In this document: one piece after another, positions 8,310 to 17,304 of the stretch
How the letters are laid out: each line of letters opens with the position of its first letter
Numbering within the stretch: position 1 is the stretch's first letter
Source: DATFTF01 sp963825175
Lineage (GTDB): Bacteria > Acidobacteriota > Thermoanaerobaculia > UBA5066 > Gp7-AA6
DNA length: 64,000 nucleotides
Direction of reading: 5' to 3'
Assembly: GCA_963825175.1 (NCBI GenBank)
Contig: CAWGSA010000001.1
Span: 1,240,001-1,304,000, forward strand
Notes under the pieces: model-generated
What the model saw: the letters and a program-made list of their open reading frames with translations, nothing else
Told to the model about the DNA's origin: nothing
Databases searched by the model: none
Translations under genes and position numbers: made by a program

Positions 8310-8322
8310 AGAGCGGCGCTCT
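8310..8322. terminator. Small hairpin between convergent genes
   Basis: AGAGC-GGC-GCTCT forms a perfect 5-bp stem in the 28-base space between the radical SAM gene (plus) and the methyltransferase (minus). A pyrimidine run follows on the plus strand. It may serve both directions, but the stem is short. Confidence 0.35.
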
Positions 8323-8331
8323 TCTCCCTCC

Positions 8332-9048
8332 TCACCGCCGCCGGGCCTGGATCGCGAGAATCATGCCGCTTGCCGCGTTGCGCCCGAGCACGTGGTCGAG
8401 CCACAGGAACGGATAGATCAGGGGAAAGAGCAGGAGGAAGGGCCCGCGGTAGTGGAAGCGCGAGCCCCAGCGCAGGATCGCGATCGCGGTCCGGCCGGTG
8501 AAGAGGTAGCGAGTCTGGAGCGTCTCGAAGCCGGCCTCGGCCAGGAGGGCACGGATCTTCGCGTCGCTGTAGAGCTGGTTGCAGCGGTATTCCGCGACGT
8601 GGTGGGCGCGGAAGGCCTCGGTCACGTGGGGAGAGTTCAGGCAGTCGACCGACAAGGCGAAGAGGCTCCCCGGCGCGAGCGCGCGATGGACCTCGGCGAG
8701 CACGCGCGCGTCGTCGGCGGTGTGCTCGAGGACGCAGACGGACACCGCCCGGTCGAAAGCGCCCGACGCGACGGGAATCGCCTCGCCCGTCCCGGCCAGG
8801 AAGCGCCCCGCGTGGTCGACGTGCGCTCGGGCGATGCCGATCGCCGAGAGCGACGGATCGACCCCGACAGCGAAGAGTCCGCGGCGGGTGAGCTCGCCGC
8901 AGAACGCTCCCTTGCCGCTGCCGACGTCCAGGATCCGCTGGCCGGACGAGAGATCGAGATATCCGCGCAGCGTCGCCAGCTCCAGCCGCCGCACGCCGTG
9001 GACGCGCTGCCAGTTGCGGTAGACGACGCACCGCGCCCACGCCAGCAT
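8332..9048 (-). CDS. Class I SAM-dependent methyltransferase
   Basis: 238 aa. Motif I is ILDVGSGKGAF near residue 36, followed by an acidic end of beta-2 (VGVDPS), the TGEAIP loop, and VSVCVLEHTAD for motif III/IV, as in the Methyltransf_11 family. The last 45 residues are hydrophobic (GPFLLLFPLIYPFLW) and may lie on the membrane, which fits a lipid, quinone-like or glycolipid substrate. Start ATG at 9048; the open frame continues upstream as a shadow of the next gene. It lies opposite the glycosyltransferase/radical SAM pair and may share a pathway with it. Confidence 0.85.
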   Translation of the reverse strand: MLAWARCVVYRNWQRVHGVRRLELATLRGYLDLSSGQRILDVGSGKGAFCGELTRRGLFAVGVDPSLSAIGIARAHVDHAGRFLAGTGEAIPVASGAFDRAVSVCVLEHTADDARVLAEVHRALAPGSLFALSVDCLNSPHVTEAFRAHHVAEYRCNQLYSDAKIRALLAEAGFETLQTRYLFTGRTAIAILRWGSRFHYRGPFLLLFPLIYPFLWLDHVLGRNAASGMILAIQARRR

Positions 9049-9062
9049 CGGCGCCAGTTGTA

Positions 9063-10961
9063 TCAGGAAGCCGCGTCGGAGGCGCCGTAGATCGGGACCA
9101 GGAAGGCCGCCGAAACGTCCGGGCCGAGGACCGGCGCGATCACGGTCAGGCGCCAGAACCGGATCTTCGCGGGGGACGCGGAGAGCCGGGTGCCGGGAAG
9201 ACCGGCGGGGATCGCAAGGTCGATCTCCAGGGTCGCGACACGGCGGCCATCGGCGGGCGGTGGGATGGTCTGCTGCGCGGAATAGACCCCGTCGCACACC
9301 ACGGAGCGTTGACTCGCACCGTTCTCCTCCGACTGCTCGACGCAGGTGAGCTCCACCCGCGCCGGCCCGGTCATGCGGATCGCGTGCCCCGGGGAGAACG
9401 TCGCTTCGAAGCGCTCCCCCACGATCGTCGGGATGCGTTTCCAGATCAGGCGCGGCCGTCCATGGACCAGGCGCATCCAGATCCGAAGGACCGTGTCGTA
9501 CACGACGGCCAGGGCCAGCAGGTCGAAGACGAGCACGATCCCTGAAACCCAGAGCCGTGTCGTGATCGGCATGGGAACGGTCCAGAAGACGTTGAAGAGT
9601 CCGATGAGTCCGACGACGAGAACGCGGCCGATCGCCGCGGCGAAGTTGCCGCCAGAGCCCTCGGCGCGGGCTCCGCGTGGATCCCACGGATAGTCGGACT
9701 CCCAGGACCGCGCGGCATCGCCGGCGGCCACGGCGCTCTGCGCGGCCCGACCCACGATCGCCGAGACGCCGGTCGTGATGAGAAAGAGGCCGGCCAAGGC
9801 GAAGACAGCGCCGAAGGCCACCGGCATCCACTGGCTCCGGCCCTGCGCGGCGGCCTGGCGCCCGACGAGGACCATGACCAGGATCCCGACGCCCAGGAAC
9901 GGGATTCCCATGCAGCCGGGGCCGAGGCCCGTCCCGTACTTGGACAGGAGCGACCGCGCGTCTCCCGACGCCGAGCGGTCGGAGAGATCGCGCCAGAGCC
10001 CGCGCAACACTCCGCTCTTGCGGGCCCTCCATCCGCTCTGCGCCGGGATCGTCAGACGCACACGCGCGGCCCTCGAGCCCTGCGGCGCGGGAGGCCCGGA
10101 GCCGGCGGAAGATGCGCTCGCGGAGACTTGCCGCAGCTGCACCCGCGCATCCTTCCACCGCATCCGCTCTTCCAGCGCGAAAGCCGTGATCAAGGGGTCG
10201 CCGGCCTTGGCCGACTGCGCGACCCGTTCGCGCGCCGCTGCGAGAACCCGCGCTCGCGAGAGCTCCTCGCGGCTCCAGCGCGTCGCGGCGAGGTTCACGA
10301 TGCTCGCCGCCGCGCCCACCGCGAGGAGAGCCATGCCCCCCTCTTCGAGTGGGGGATCGGTCATACCCGTGGCCACGACGGCGAGAAGCGCGGCGATCGG
10401 GACCCCGAACCGCAACGCGTGGAGCTTCGCCTCCCGGAAGCGGCGTCTCCAGAAGTAGGCCTGCGAGAGGCCGAGAGCGGAGAGGATTCCCAGGACCTTC
10501 ACGTCGCTCAAGGCGCCGGAAATCGTCGTCGAGTCCTTGACGATGGCGGCGACGAGGAGCGCCGCTCCGGTCAGGAGGAGCGCCGCCGTGAGAGCCGCGC
10601 TTCCGACCGCCTTCTCCGCCTGCGGAGCTCCCGAGCGCCGCGCGCGCGCGACGAGGACGCCCCGCAGGAGCGGAGGCAGCTGCGGCGGCGCCGAGAACCT
10701 CCTCCAGTCTCTTCCCAGACGCTCGCCCGGCTCGGAAAGCGCCGCGGGGACGAAGACCGCGCTGTCCGGGGCGAAGCGTTCGAGGCCTCGCTCCCGTTTC
10801 CAGAACAGGGCCCACAGGACGGCGACCGCGAGGGCCGCGGCGCCCCAGATCTCGGCGCCCAGGCTCGACGCTCCGGCGATCCCGACGATCGATCGGCCGT
10901 CGGCGGAAAGAGACGCGGCCAGGGCCAGTCCGGCGGCCGCGAGCGTGAGGCGGCGGATCAC
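9063..10961 (-). CDS. Multi-pass membrane protein, DUF2207 partner
   Basis: I do not recognise a named family. The GTG at 10961 overlaps the stop of the DUF2207 gene (GTGA) and is the best start; the frame extends to 11123 but that part is a shadow of the Gly-rich tail upstream. The 632 aa product has a signal/TM near residues 5-20, paired TM segments at about 25-50 and 120-165, others around 210-240, and four in the middle (for example GIPFLGVGILVMVLVG and VLVVGLIGLFNVFW). The last about 150 residues are a soluble beta-rich region containing VRLT- and VELTCVEQ-type strands. It is probably made with the DUF2207 protein and may form a complex with it. Confidence 0.75.
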   Translation of the reverse strand: MIRRLTLAAAGLALAASLSADGRSIVGIAGASSLGAEIWGAAALAVAVLWALFWKRERGLERFAPDSAVFVPAALSEPGERLGRDWRRFSAPPQLPPLLRGVLVARARRSGAPQAEKAVGSAALTAALLLTGAALLVAAIVKDSTTISGALSDVKVLGILSALGLSQAYFWRRRFREAKLHALRFGVPIAALLAVVATGMTDPPLEEGGMALLAVGAAASIVNLAATRWSREELSRARVLAAARERVAQSAKAGDPLITAFALEERMRWKDARVQLRQVSASASSAGSGPPAPQGSRAARVRLTIPAQSGWRARKSGVLRGLWRDLSDRSASGDARSLLSKYGTGLGPGCMGIPFLGVGILVMVLVGRQAAAQGRSQWMPVAFGAVFALAGLFLITTGVSAIVGRAAQSAVAAGDAARSWESDYPWDPRGARAEGSGGNFAAAIGRVLVVGLIGLFNVFWTVPMPITTRLWVSGIVLVFDLLALAVVYDTVLRIWMRLVHGRPRLIWKRIPTIVGERFEATFSPGHAIRMTGPARVELTCVEQSEENGASQRSVVCDGVYSAQQTIPPPADGRRVATLEIDLAIPAGLPGTRLSASPAKIRFWRLTVIAPVLGPDVSAAFLVPIYGASDAAS

Positions 10962-12853
10962 CAGCCCCCGCCTCCGCCGCCGCCCGAGCTTCCTCCGCCT
11001 CCACCGCCGCCCCCTCCTCCGCTCGAGCTCGGCGCGGAGACTCCCGCCGCCATCGCTCCTGCCGCCGCGGCCCACGAAGCCGAGGAGCCCCCGCCTCCGA
11101 AACTCCCGCCTCCCCCGGTCCATCCGCCCGAAGACGGCGAAGACGACCCGGAGCCTGACGTGGAGCCCGAGGACGCGATTGCCGCGGCGGCGCCGGCCGC
11201 GCCGAACGCCTTCCCCCAGCGATCGGCCGCCGGACCGAGCCCGAAAGCGAGGATGTAGGGATACCAGGCGTCGGAAAGCCGCGGCGAGCGGCCGGCGAGC
11301 TCGCGCTCGAAGTGGCGGCGCGCCGCGGTCAGCGCCTTGCGCCGGGCGATCTTCCTGGCGCCGTCGCGCGTCCTGGCCACGTTGAAGAGGTTATTGGTGA
11401 TGCCGATGCGCACCAGGAGAACGCCGAGCAGGAGGAACAGGCTCGAGCGCCCGCCGCCGGCGGCTCCACGGTAGGAAAACAGGAGAAAGACGAGCGGCAC
11501 CCACAGGAAGGTCAGGGTCGCCAGCGCCAGGTTCTCGATCCGCTTCTGGTAGAGGGACGCGGCGATGACGCCGGCGACGTAGAGAATCAGATGAGAAATC
11601 GCGAGGCCGATCACCGCTCCCGGCTCCTCGAGCTTCAGCGCGGCGCAGGCGGCCACCAGCCCGATTCCGGAGAAGAGCAGGAGCACCGTCGGCCAGCGCG
11701 GCGGGCGCGGAGTGTGATCGTTGAATTCTCCGTGGGACTCCAGCCGCTTCTCGAGCTCCGGGCGAATCTTGGCCGCCGGATCGAAGCCGCTCGAGCGGTA
11801 GTGCGCGCGGATCGAGGCCGTATCCGTCTCCTCGCGGCCCCCGAAGAAGAGCGCCGTGGCGAGGTCCTTCTCGTATCCCTCGAATTGTTCGATCGAGACG
11901 AGCCGGGTCAGCGTCATCTCCTTTCCTTCCGCCCTGGCGCGGACCTTCTTCTCCGACGTCCAGCGCGCGATCAGCGCGGCGACCTCCGGAGCGCCCACGG
12001 ACTCGTCCCACAGAGCTCCGACCTCCTCCGGCCGCAGCGAGAAGACGTTGGCCTCGAGCCACCGCGCGTCGACCGTATCGACGGGGGGCGGCGAGGAGAG
12101 ACGGCCCAGGGCCGCTTCATGGCGCCAGAAGGCGATGAACATCAGGACGATGCTCCCGGCGAGGACCAGGAAGACGGCCCACCGTTCCGTTGCCGACGTC
12201 CCGCGGCGCACGGCGGCGGGATGCCCCGCTCCGACGTACTTCAGATTCACGGTCACGACCGCGCTCTGCCCGGGGGCCAGGCCTCGCCGCTGCTGGTGCG
12301 GCGCAAAGGCTCCCTGCGCCTGCCACGCCGGGTCGAGCGCGAGATCGAGCGTGAAGGTCTCGATCACCCCGGAGCGGTCCGGGAACGCGAAATCGTTGTT
12401 CAGGACGTACGTGTCTCCCTCCCGCGACAGAACGCCGGAAAGGGTGTAGTCGATCTCGTACACAATTTCCGTATTGTCAAAGGCGGGATCGGAGGGAAGG
12501 CGGCTGCGCCAGCGCAGCGTGTGCTCGTCCTTCCACGCGTACTGGTCGATGGCCGACAGATCGCCGAGCGCGAGCTCGTGCGCCTGACCGGTCGCGGCAT
12601 CGATGCGCGCCAGACGGGTCAGGGCGAGGCGTTGGCCCGGAAAGAGGCGGAACGTTCTCTCGCCGCCGTTCCAGTCGCCGGTGAAGACCATGGCCTGGCG
12701 CTCGGCGATCTGCAGCCGGCCCTCCGCGTCCAGACGGGCGTGGACCTCGAGCAACCGCCAGTGGAGCGTCTTCTCCTGGGCCCTGGCGGGCCCCGCCGCC
12801 AGAGCGGCCGCGGCAAGGGCCAGGAGGATCCGGAACCGCAGTCCCAGGCGCAT
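10958..12853 (-). CDS. DUF2207 predicted membrane protein
   Basis: 631 aa. A signal peptide (1-25) is followed by an extracytoplasmic beta domain with GDWNGGERTFRLFPGQ and repeated strands, a TM near 230, a soluble middle part, and TM segments around 385-480. The C-terminus is a low-complexity Gly/Ser tail ending GGGGGGGW, the hallmark of DUF2207 proteins. The role of the family is unknown; the tail looks like a flexible surface or membrane-proximal segment. A strong ribosome site AAAGGAGG lies seven bases before the ATG. A GTGA overlap couples it to the next membrane protein. Confidence 0.85.
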   Translation of the reverse strand: MRLGLRFRILLALAAAALAAGPARAQEKTLHWRLLEVHARLDAEGRLQIAERQAMVFTGDWNGGERTFRLFPGQRLALTRLARIDAATGQAHELALGDLSAIDQYAWKDEHTLRWRSRLPSDPAFDNTEIVYEIDYTLSGVLSREGDTYVLNNDFAFPDRSGVIETFTLDLALDPAWQAQGAFAPHQQRRGLAPGQSAVVTVNLKYVGAGHPAAVRRGTSATERWAVFLVLAGSIVLMFIAFWRHEAALGRLSSPPPVDTVDARWLEANVFSLRPEEVGALWDESVGAPEVAALIARWTSEKKVRARAEGKEMTLTRLVSIEQFEGYEKDLATALFFGGREETDTASIRAHYRSSGFDPAAKIRPELEKRLESHGEFNDHTPRPPRWPTVLLLFSGIGLVAACAALKLEEPGAVIGLAISHLILYVAGVIAASLYQKRIENLALATLTFLWVPLVFLLFSYRGAAGGGRSSLFLLLGVLLVRIGITNNLFNVARTRDGARKIARRKALTAARRHFERELAGRSPRLSDAWYPYILAFGLGPAADRWGKAFGAAGAAAAIASSGSTSGSGSSSPSSGGWTGGGGSFGGGGSSASWAAAAGAMAAGVSAPSSSGGGGGGGGGGSSGGGGGGGW

Positions 12854-12914
12854 GCAAGCCTCCTTTTGTCGACTCGGAAGACGAATGGCGAGATGTTACC
12901 CGATCGGCGACGCG

Positions 12915-12932
12915 GTCGGAGGGGACTCCGAC
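12915..12932 (-). terminator. Hairpin after topA
   Basis: GTCGGAG-GGGA-CTCCGAC is a perfect 7-bp stem with a 4-base loop, starting seven bases past the topA stop codon in the direction of topA transcription. No U tract follows, so it may be a weak terminator or a 3'-end stabiliser. Confidence 0.45.
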
Positions 12933-12938
12933 GGGCTG

Positions 12939-15626
12939 CTACGAAGGCTTGCCCGTCGCCTTGGCCGATCCGCCGGCCGAAGCCCGAGCCCCCTGCTTGG
13001 TTCGGCGGCCCCGGGACGTGGCCGCTCGCGTCTTGGTCCCGGCGGGCTTGGAGGCGGCCGCCGCCCGCGCCGGCCTGGTCCGGCGCGCCGGCTTCTGCGC
13101 GGTCGGGCCGGCAAGCACGGCCTTGCCGGGAAGGAAGATCTCTTTGAGCGGGGGCAGTTCCCTGGCCGGCTTCTCGAAGCCGCAGCCGCCGCGGTCGCAG
13201 GCCAGCACGCTGCCTCCCTTGCGCTCGCGCAGCAGGAGGTACGGGTTGCCGCACTGCGGGCAGGCTTCGGCCGCGGGCCGGACGGAGAGCGTGAAGTCGC
13301 AGCTGGGATAGTTGACGCAACCGTAAAACGGCCGGAACCGGCCGCGCCGCTCGGCGATGACTCCTCCGTCCTTGGGGCAGCGCACGCCCGTGTCCAGGAC
13401 CGGCTTGGGTGGCTTGTAGCGGCAGGCCGGGTAGTTGGAGCAGGACACGTAGGCGCCGTAGCGCCCGTGCCGGCGCACCAGGGGATGACCGCACTGCGGG
13501 CAGGTCTCCCCCGTCGGCTCGTCCGGACGCGCCTGGGCCTTGCCTCCGGCCACCGCCACGTTGACCACGTTGCGGCACTTGGGGTACGCCGTGCACCCGA
13601 GAAAGGCCGAGCCCGTCCGGCTGACACGCAGCTTCATCGGCGAGCCGCATTCCTCGCACGCCGTCCCTTCCAGGTCCGACGCGTCGACGACGTCCTCCTC
13701 CGGATCCGGGATGTTCTCGGTGAACGTGCAGTCGGGGTATCCGCTGCAGGCCACGAACAATCCGTTCTTGCCCATGCGCAGCTTCAACTTCTTGCCGCAC
13801 TTGGGACACGTCTCGGAGATCTGAGGCGCCACCGGAAAGGAGAGCAGGTCGCGGGCCTCTCCCAGCGGAATTCCGGCCTTGCCCGACACCATGTCCTTCA
13901 AGGCCCGCTCGCGGTCGCGGGTGAACGTCTTGTCGAACTCGGCCAGGGCCTTCTTCCAGGAGATCTTTCCTTCCTCGACGTCGTCTAAGCGCTCCTCCAT
14001 CCGCGCGGTGTAGGAGGTCTCGAAGAAATCGTCGAAGTAGGGGATCAGGAGCTCGATGACCGTGCGGCCGAGCGCGGTGGGGATGAAGCGCCGATCCTTC
14101 TTGCGGACGTACTCGCGGTCCTCGATCTTGCGCAGGATCTCGACGTACGTCGACGGCCGTCCGATGCCGTTCTCCTCCAGGAACTTCACGAGCGACGCCT
14201 CGTTGAAACGCGGCGGAGGCTGGGTGGCCTTGCGTTCGGGCCGGATCGCCACGAGCTTCAACGCTTCCCCTTGCGCGAGCGGCGGGAGCTTGCCTTCCTT
14301 CTCGGTTTCCTCGTCCTCTTCCGCCGAGACGCCATACGCCGCCAGATAGCCGGGGAACTTCAGTGTCGAGCCCGACGCGCGGTACACGGCGCGGCCGGCC
14401 TCGATCTCGGCGGAGGTCGCATCGTAGACCGCGGGGGTCATCTGCGAGGCGACGAACCGCTCCCAGATCAGGCGGTAGAGCCTGGCTTCGTCGCCGTTCA
14501 AGTGGGGCGCCACCGCGTCGGGCGGCAGGTCCAGATACGTCGGGCGGATCGCCTCGTGCGCGTCCTGCGTGTCGCGCTTGCTCTTGAAAGAGCGGGGAGA
14601 ATCGGGAAGGGACGCCGGCCCGTAACGCTCCCGGATCAAGTCCCGGACCGCAGCCAGCGCCTCCTGCGAGACCCGCGTCGAGTCCGTCCGCATGTAGGTG
14701 ATCAGACCGACGGTTCCACGGCCCGGAATCTCCTTGCCTTCGTACAGGCGCTGCGCGATCTGCATCGTTCGCCGCACGGCGAAGGACAGACGCCGCGCGG
14801 CGGCCTGCTGCAGCTGCGAGGTGATGAAAGGAGGCGCCGAGTTCTTGCGCCGCTCGCTGGTCTCGACGCCGGCCACGCGCCAGGGCGCGGCCTCGACGTC
14901 TTCGCGCACGCGGCGGGCCGCCTCCTCCGAGGCCAGACGCGGATCGCCGCCGTCGAATTTCAGCTTCTCGCCGTCGAAGGAGATGAGGCGCGCGGTGAAG
15001 CCGGGGAGCACCGCTGCCTCCAGATCGGCGTCGACGGTCCAGTACTCAACGGGAACGAACCGCTCGATTTCCTGCTCGCGCTCGCAGATGATGCGCAGCG
15101 CCACTGTCTGCACGCGGCCGGCGGACAGTCCGCGCCAGATCTTCTTCCACAGAAGGTCGGAGACCTCGTAGCCCACCAGGCGGTCGATGATCCTGCGCGC
15201 CTGCTGCGCGTCGACCAGCCGGCCGTCGATCTCTCCGGCCTGCTCCATGGCCGCGAGCACGGCCTTCTTGGTGATCTCGTTGAACCGGACCCTCTTGAAG
15301 ATCGCGTTCCGGGCGGAGGGCTGCAGGGTTTCCCACAAATGCCAGGAGATCGCCTCTCCCTCGCGATCCGGATCGGCGGCGAGGTACACGGCCGGCGCGT
15401 CGCGGGTGGCCTTCTTCAACTCGTTGAGCGTCTTCTCCTTGCCTGCCAGGACCTCGTAGGTCGGGGCATAGGAATTCGCCCGGTCCACCCCCAATCCCTT
15501 CTTGGGCAGATCCCGCACGTGCCCGTAGGAGGCCAGCACGCGAAAGTCCTTGCCCAGGAACTTCTCGAGCGTCTTCGCCTTGGCGGGCGATTCGACGATG
15601 ACGATGGACTTACCGGCGGCGGCCAT
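12939..15626 (-). CDS. topA: DNA topoisomerase I
   Basis: 895 aa type IA topoisomerase that relaxes negative supercoils. The TOPRIM domain starts at IVIVESPAKAKT (about 8-19) and includes the acidic DPDREGEA. The catalytic Tyr is in GLITYMRTDS near residue 310. The C-terminal third carries four C4 zinc ribbons of the CPKCG...CSGYPDC type and a degenerate fifth (ending CDRGGC), then a Lys/Arg/Ala/Ser-rich disordered tail of about 55 residues, as in many high-GC bacteria. I chose the ATG at 15626 because the TOPRIM begins just after it; the frame is open 45 bases further. It is followed by a hairpin and the DUF2207 gene. Confidence 0.97.
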   Translation of the reverse strand: MAAAGKSIVIVESPAKAKTLEKFLGKDFRVLASYGHVRDLPKKGLGVDRANSYAPTYEVLAGKEKTLNELKKATRDAPAVYLAADPDREGEAISWHLWETLQPSARNAIFKRVRFNEITKKAVLAAMEQAGEIDGRLVDAQQARRIIDRLVGYEVSDLLWKKIWRGLSAGRVQTVALRIICEREQEIERFVPVEYWTVDADLEAAVLPGFTARLISFDGEKLKFDGGDPRLASEEAARRVREDVEAAPWRVAGVETSERRKNSAPPFITSQLQQAAARRLSFAVRRTMQIAQRLYEGKEIPGRGTVGLITYMRTDSTRVSQEALAAVRDLIRERYGPASLPDSPRSFKSKRDTQDAHEAIRPTYLDLPPDAVAPHLNGDEARLYRLIWERFVASQMTPAVYDATSAEIEAGRAVYRASGSTLKFPGYLAAYGVSAEEDEETEKEGKLPPLAQGEALKLVAIRPERKATQPPPRFNEASLVKFLEENGIGRPSTYVEILRKIEDREYVRKKDRRFIPTALGRTVIELLIPYFDDFFETSYTARMEERLDDVEEGKISWKKALAEFDKTFTRDRERALKDMVSGKAGIPLGEARDLLSFPVAPQISETCPKCGKKLKLRMGKNGLFVACSGYPDCTFTENIPDPEEDVVDASDLEGTACEECGSPMKLRVSRTGSAFLGCTAYPKCRNVVNVAVAGGKAQARPDEPTGETCPQCGHPLVRRHGRYGAYVSCSNYPACRYKPPKPVLDTGVRCPKDGGVIAERRGRFRPFYGCVNYPSCDFTLSVRPAAEACPQCGNPYLLLRERKGGSVLACDRGGCGFEKPARELPPLKEIFLPGKAVLAGPTAQKPARRTRPARAAAASKPAGTKTRAATSRGRRTKQGARASAGGSAKATGKPS

Positions 15627-15731
15627 ACGTTTTGGGCGGTGCAACCTGCCACAACCGGGCACAAAGCGCAAACGGGCGTGGCGGCACAGGGTGCAACAAT
15701 TCCGTATTCCCCGGCGCCAAGTTCTTCACTC

Positions 15732-16841
15732 TCAAGCCCGCCGCAGGGCGTAGCGTCCGGTCTCGTCGGCCGTGGCCAGGCCGGCCTCCTCGAGCTCGAA
15801 GAGGGCGGCCAGAACCGTCGCCGCCGAGAGGTCGGTCTCGCGCGCGAGCTCTTCGGCCGTCACGGAGGTCTCGCGCTGCAACAGGGTGAGCAGTCGGCGG
15901 GCGGGGCCCGAGAGCTCGGCGGCAACGGGCGACGCCGAGCCCGAGGGCAGTGCCGCTCCCCCGATCGTGGGAAAGAGCTCCGCCAGGACGTCCTCCGCGC
16001 CGCGGCACAGAATCGCGCCGTCGCGAAGCAGCTCGTGCGCGCCCAGCGAGGTGGGCGAAAAGACGCTTCCCGGCACGGCGAAGACGTCTCGCCCGAAATC
16101 GTTGGCCAGCCGGGCCGTGATGAGCGAGCCCGAACGGCGCGAGGCCTCGACGATCACGACTCCCGAGGCCAGCCCGGCGATCACGCGATTGCGGACCGGA
16201 AAGTTTCCGGCGTGCGGCTCCGTTCCGGGCGCGAACTCCGACACGATCAGGTGTCGCGGGAGGAGAGACTGCTTCAATTTTCCGTGCTCGCGCGGGTAAT
16301 CGACGTCCAGACCGCATCCCAGAACAGCGATGGTTCCCCCCGGACCGTCCAGGGCCGCCTCATGCGCGGCCGCGTCCACGCCCCGGGCAAAGCCCGAGAC
16401 GACGCAGACGCCGACGCTCGAAAGGTCCCTGGCCAGGGCCGTGGCCACCTCCCTGCCGTAGCGGGTCGCCTCCCGTGAGCCGACCACCGCGACGGCGGGC
16501 AGCCTCCACCGCTCGACGTTGCCGGCGGCAAAGAGCGCGAAGGGAGGGTCGGGGATCTCCAGGAGAAGCCTCGGGTAATCCGGGTCGAAAGCGGTGACGA
16601 CGCGCGCCCCGGTCCGTTCGATCTCCAGGGCCCAGCGCTCCCCTCTCGTGTCGTCGGCCGAGCGCCGCAGCGCTTCCGCCCGCTCCGGCGAGCCCAGCCG
16701 CTGCGATAGCTCGTCAAGGCCCAGGCCGAGCGCCCCCTCGAGGCCGCCGGCCTCGCGCAAGAGCGGCCAGACCCGCTGAGGGGTCAATTTTCTCCCCATG
16801 GCCCAGGACAGGGCAGCCCGTCTGCCGGCTTCGTTGGTCAC
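15732..16841 (-). CDS. dprA: DNA processing protein DprA/Smf
   Basis: 369 aa. DprA loads RecA on incoming single-stranded DNA during transformation. The Rossmann-like domain is recognisable from DPDYPRLL, VVGSREATRYGR, SGFARGVDAAAH and ILGCGLDV-type segments (here VLGCGLDVDYP), and EFAPGTEP and FPVRNRVIAGLA. The last 65 residues form a winged-helix (TSVTAEELARETDLSAATV) as in the DprA C-terminal DML1-like domain. Adjacent to topA, as in many genomes. Divergent from the TPR lipoprotein gene. Confidence 0.95.
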   Translation of the reverse strand: MTNEAGRRAALSWAMGRKLTPQRVWPLLREAGGLEGALGLGLDELSQRLGSPERAEALRRSADDTRGERWALEIERTGARVVTAFDPDYPRLLLEIPDPPFALFAAGNVERWRLPAVAVVGSREATRYGREVATALARDLSSVGVCVVSGFARGVDAAAHEAALDGPGGTIAVLGCGLDVDYPREHGKLKQSLLPRHLIVSEFAPGTEPHAGNFPVRNRVIAGLASGVVIVEASRRSGSLITARLANDFGRDVFAVPGSVFSPTSLGAHELLRDGAILCRGAEDVLAELFPTIGGAALPSGSASPVAAELSGPARRLLTLLQRETSVTAEELARETDLSAATVLAALFELEEAGLATADETGRYALRRA

Positions 16842-16884
16842 GCCTTAACCATCCCTTCATCCCAGGATGCAAGTCACGGAAATC

Positions 16885-16912
16885 TTTCCGGGTGTAAAAG
16901 CTTTCCTATAAT
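16885..16912 (+). promoter_or_regulatory. Possible sigma-70 promoter
   Basis: A perfect TATAAT at 16907-16912 lies 23 bases before the TPR lipoprotein start, with a weak -35 (TTTCCG) 16 bases upstream. It is a rare AT-rich patch in this GC-rich sequence. Confidence 0.45.
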
Positions 16913-16935
16913 AGCGATCCGCATCCGGAGGGCCT

Positions 16936-17304
16936 GTGAAGAGTTGGACCAGCATGACCGCCGCGTTTCTGCTCTTCGCCGCCGGCTGCGCGTCGTACTC
17001 GAACACCGACAGCGCAACGTCTCAGATCGCGTTCGGCGCCAACGTGGCCCGCAAGGGGCTGTGGCGCGAGGCCGCGTTCCGCTTCGAACAGGCCATCGCC
17101 AAGGACCCCAGGAACGCGCGGGCCCACAACAACCTCGCCGTCGCCCTGGAGGCCGGCGGGGAGTTCGCGCGGGCCCTGGCCGAGTACAAGAAGGCGCTGG
17201 AGCTCGATCCCAACGACTCCTACATCCGCCGCAACTACGCCCGCTTCGCCGAGTTCTACACTTCCTACACCCGCACCACGGGCAAGGCCGCCGGTGCCTC
17301 GTAG
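16936..17304 (+). CDS. TPR-containing lipoprotein
   Basis: 122 aa. The N-terminus carries a type II signal with lipobox FAAGC near residue 18, so the mature protein is probably lipid-anchored. Residues 40-105 contain two tetratricopeptide repeats: one with EAAFRFEQAIAKDPRNARAHNNLAVAL-like spacing and one with ARALAEYKKALELDPND. TPRs mediate protein contacts. It is the first gene of a likely operon with the secreted protein at 17294 and the outer-membrane protein at 18105, so a role in envelope assembly or an outer-membrane complex is an inference. Confidence 0.85.
   Translation: MKSWTSMTAAFLLFAAGCASYSNTDSATSQIAFGANVARKGLWREAAFRFEQAIAKDPRNARAHNNLAVALEAGGEFARALAEYKKALELDPNDSYIRRNYARFAEFYTSYTRTTGKAAGAS

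Noticed and set aside
14271..16478. 735-codon open frame across topA and dprA on the plus strand
   Set aside because: Antisense shadow spanning two known genes and their spacer.
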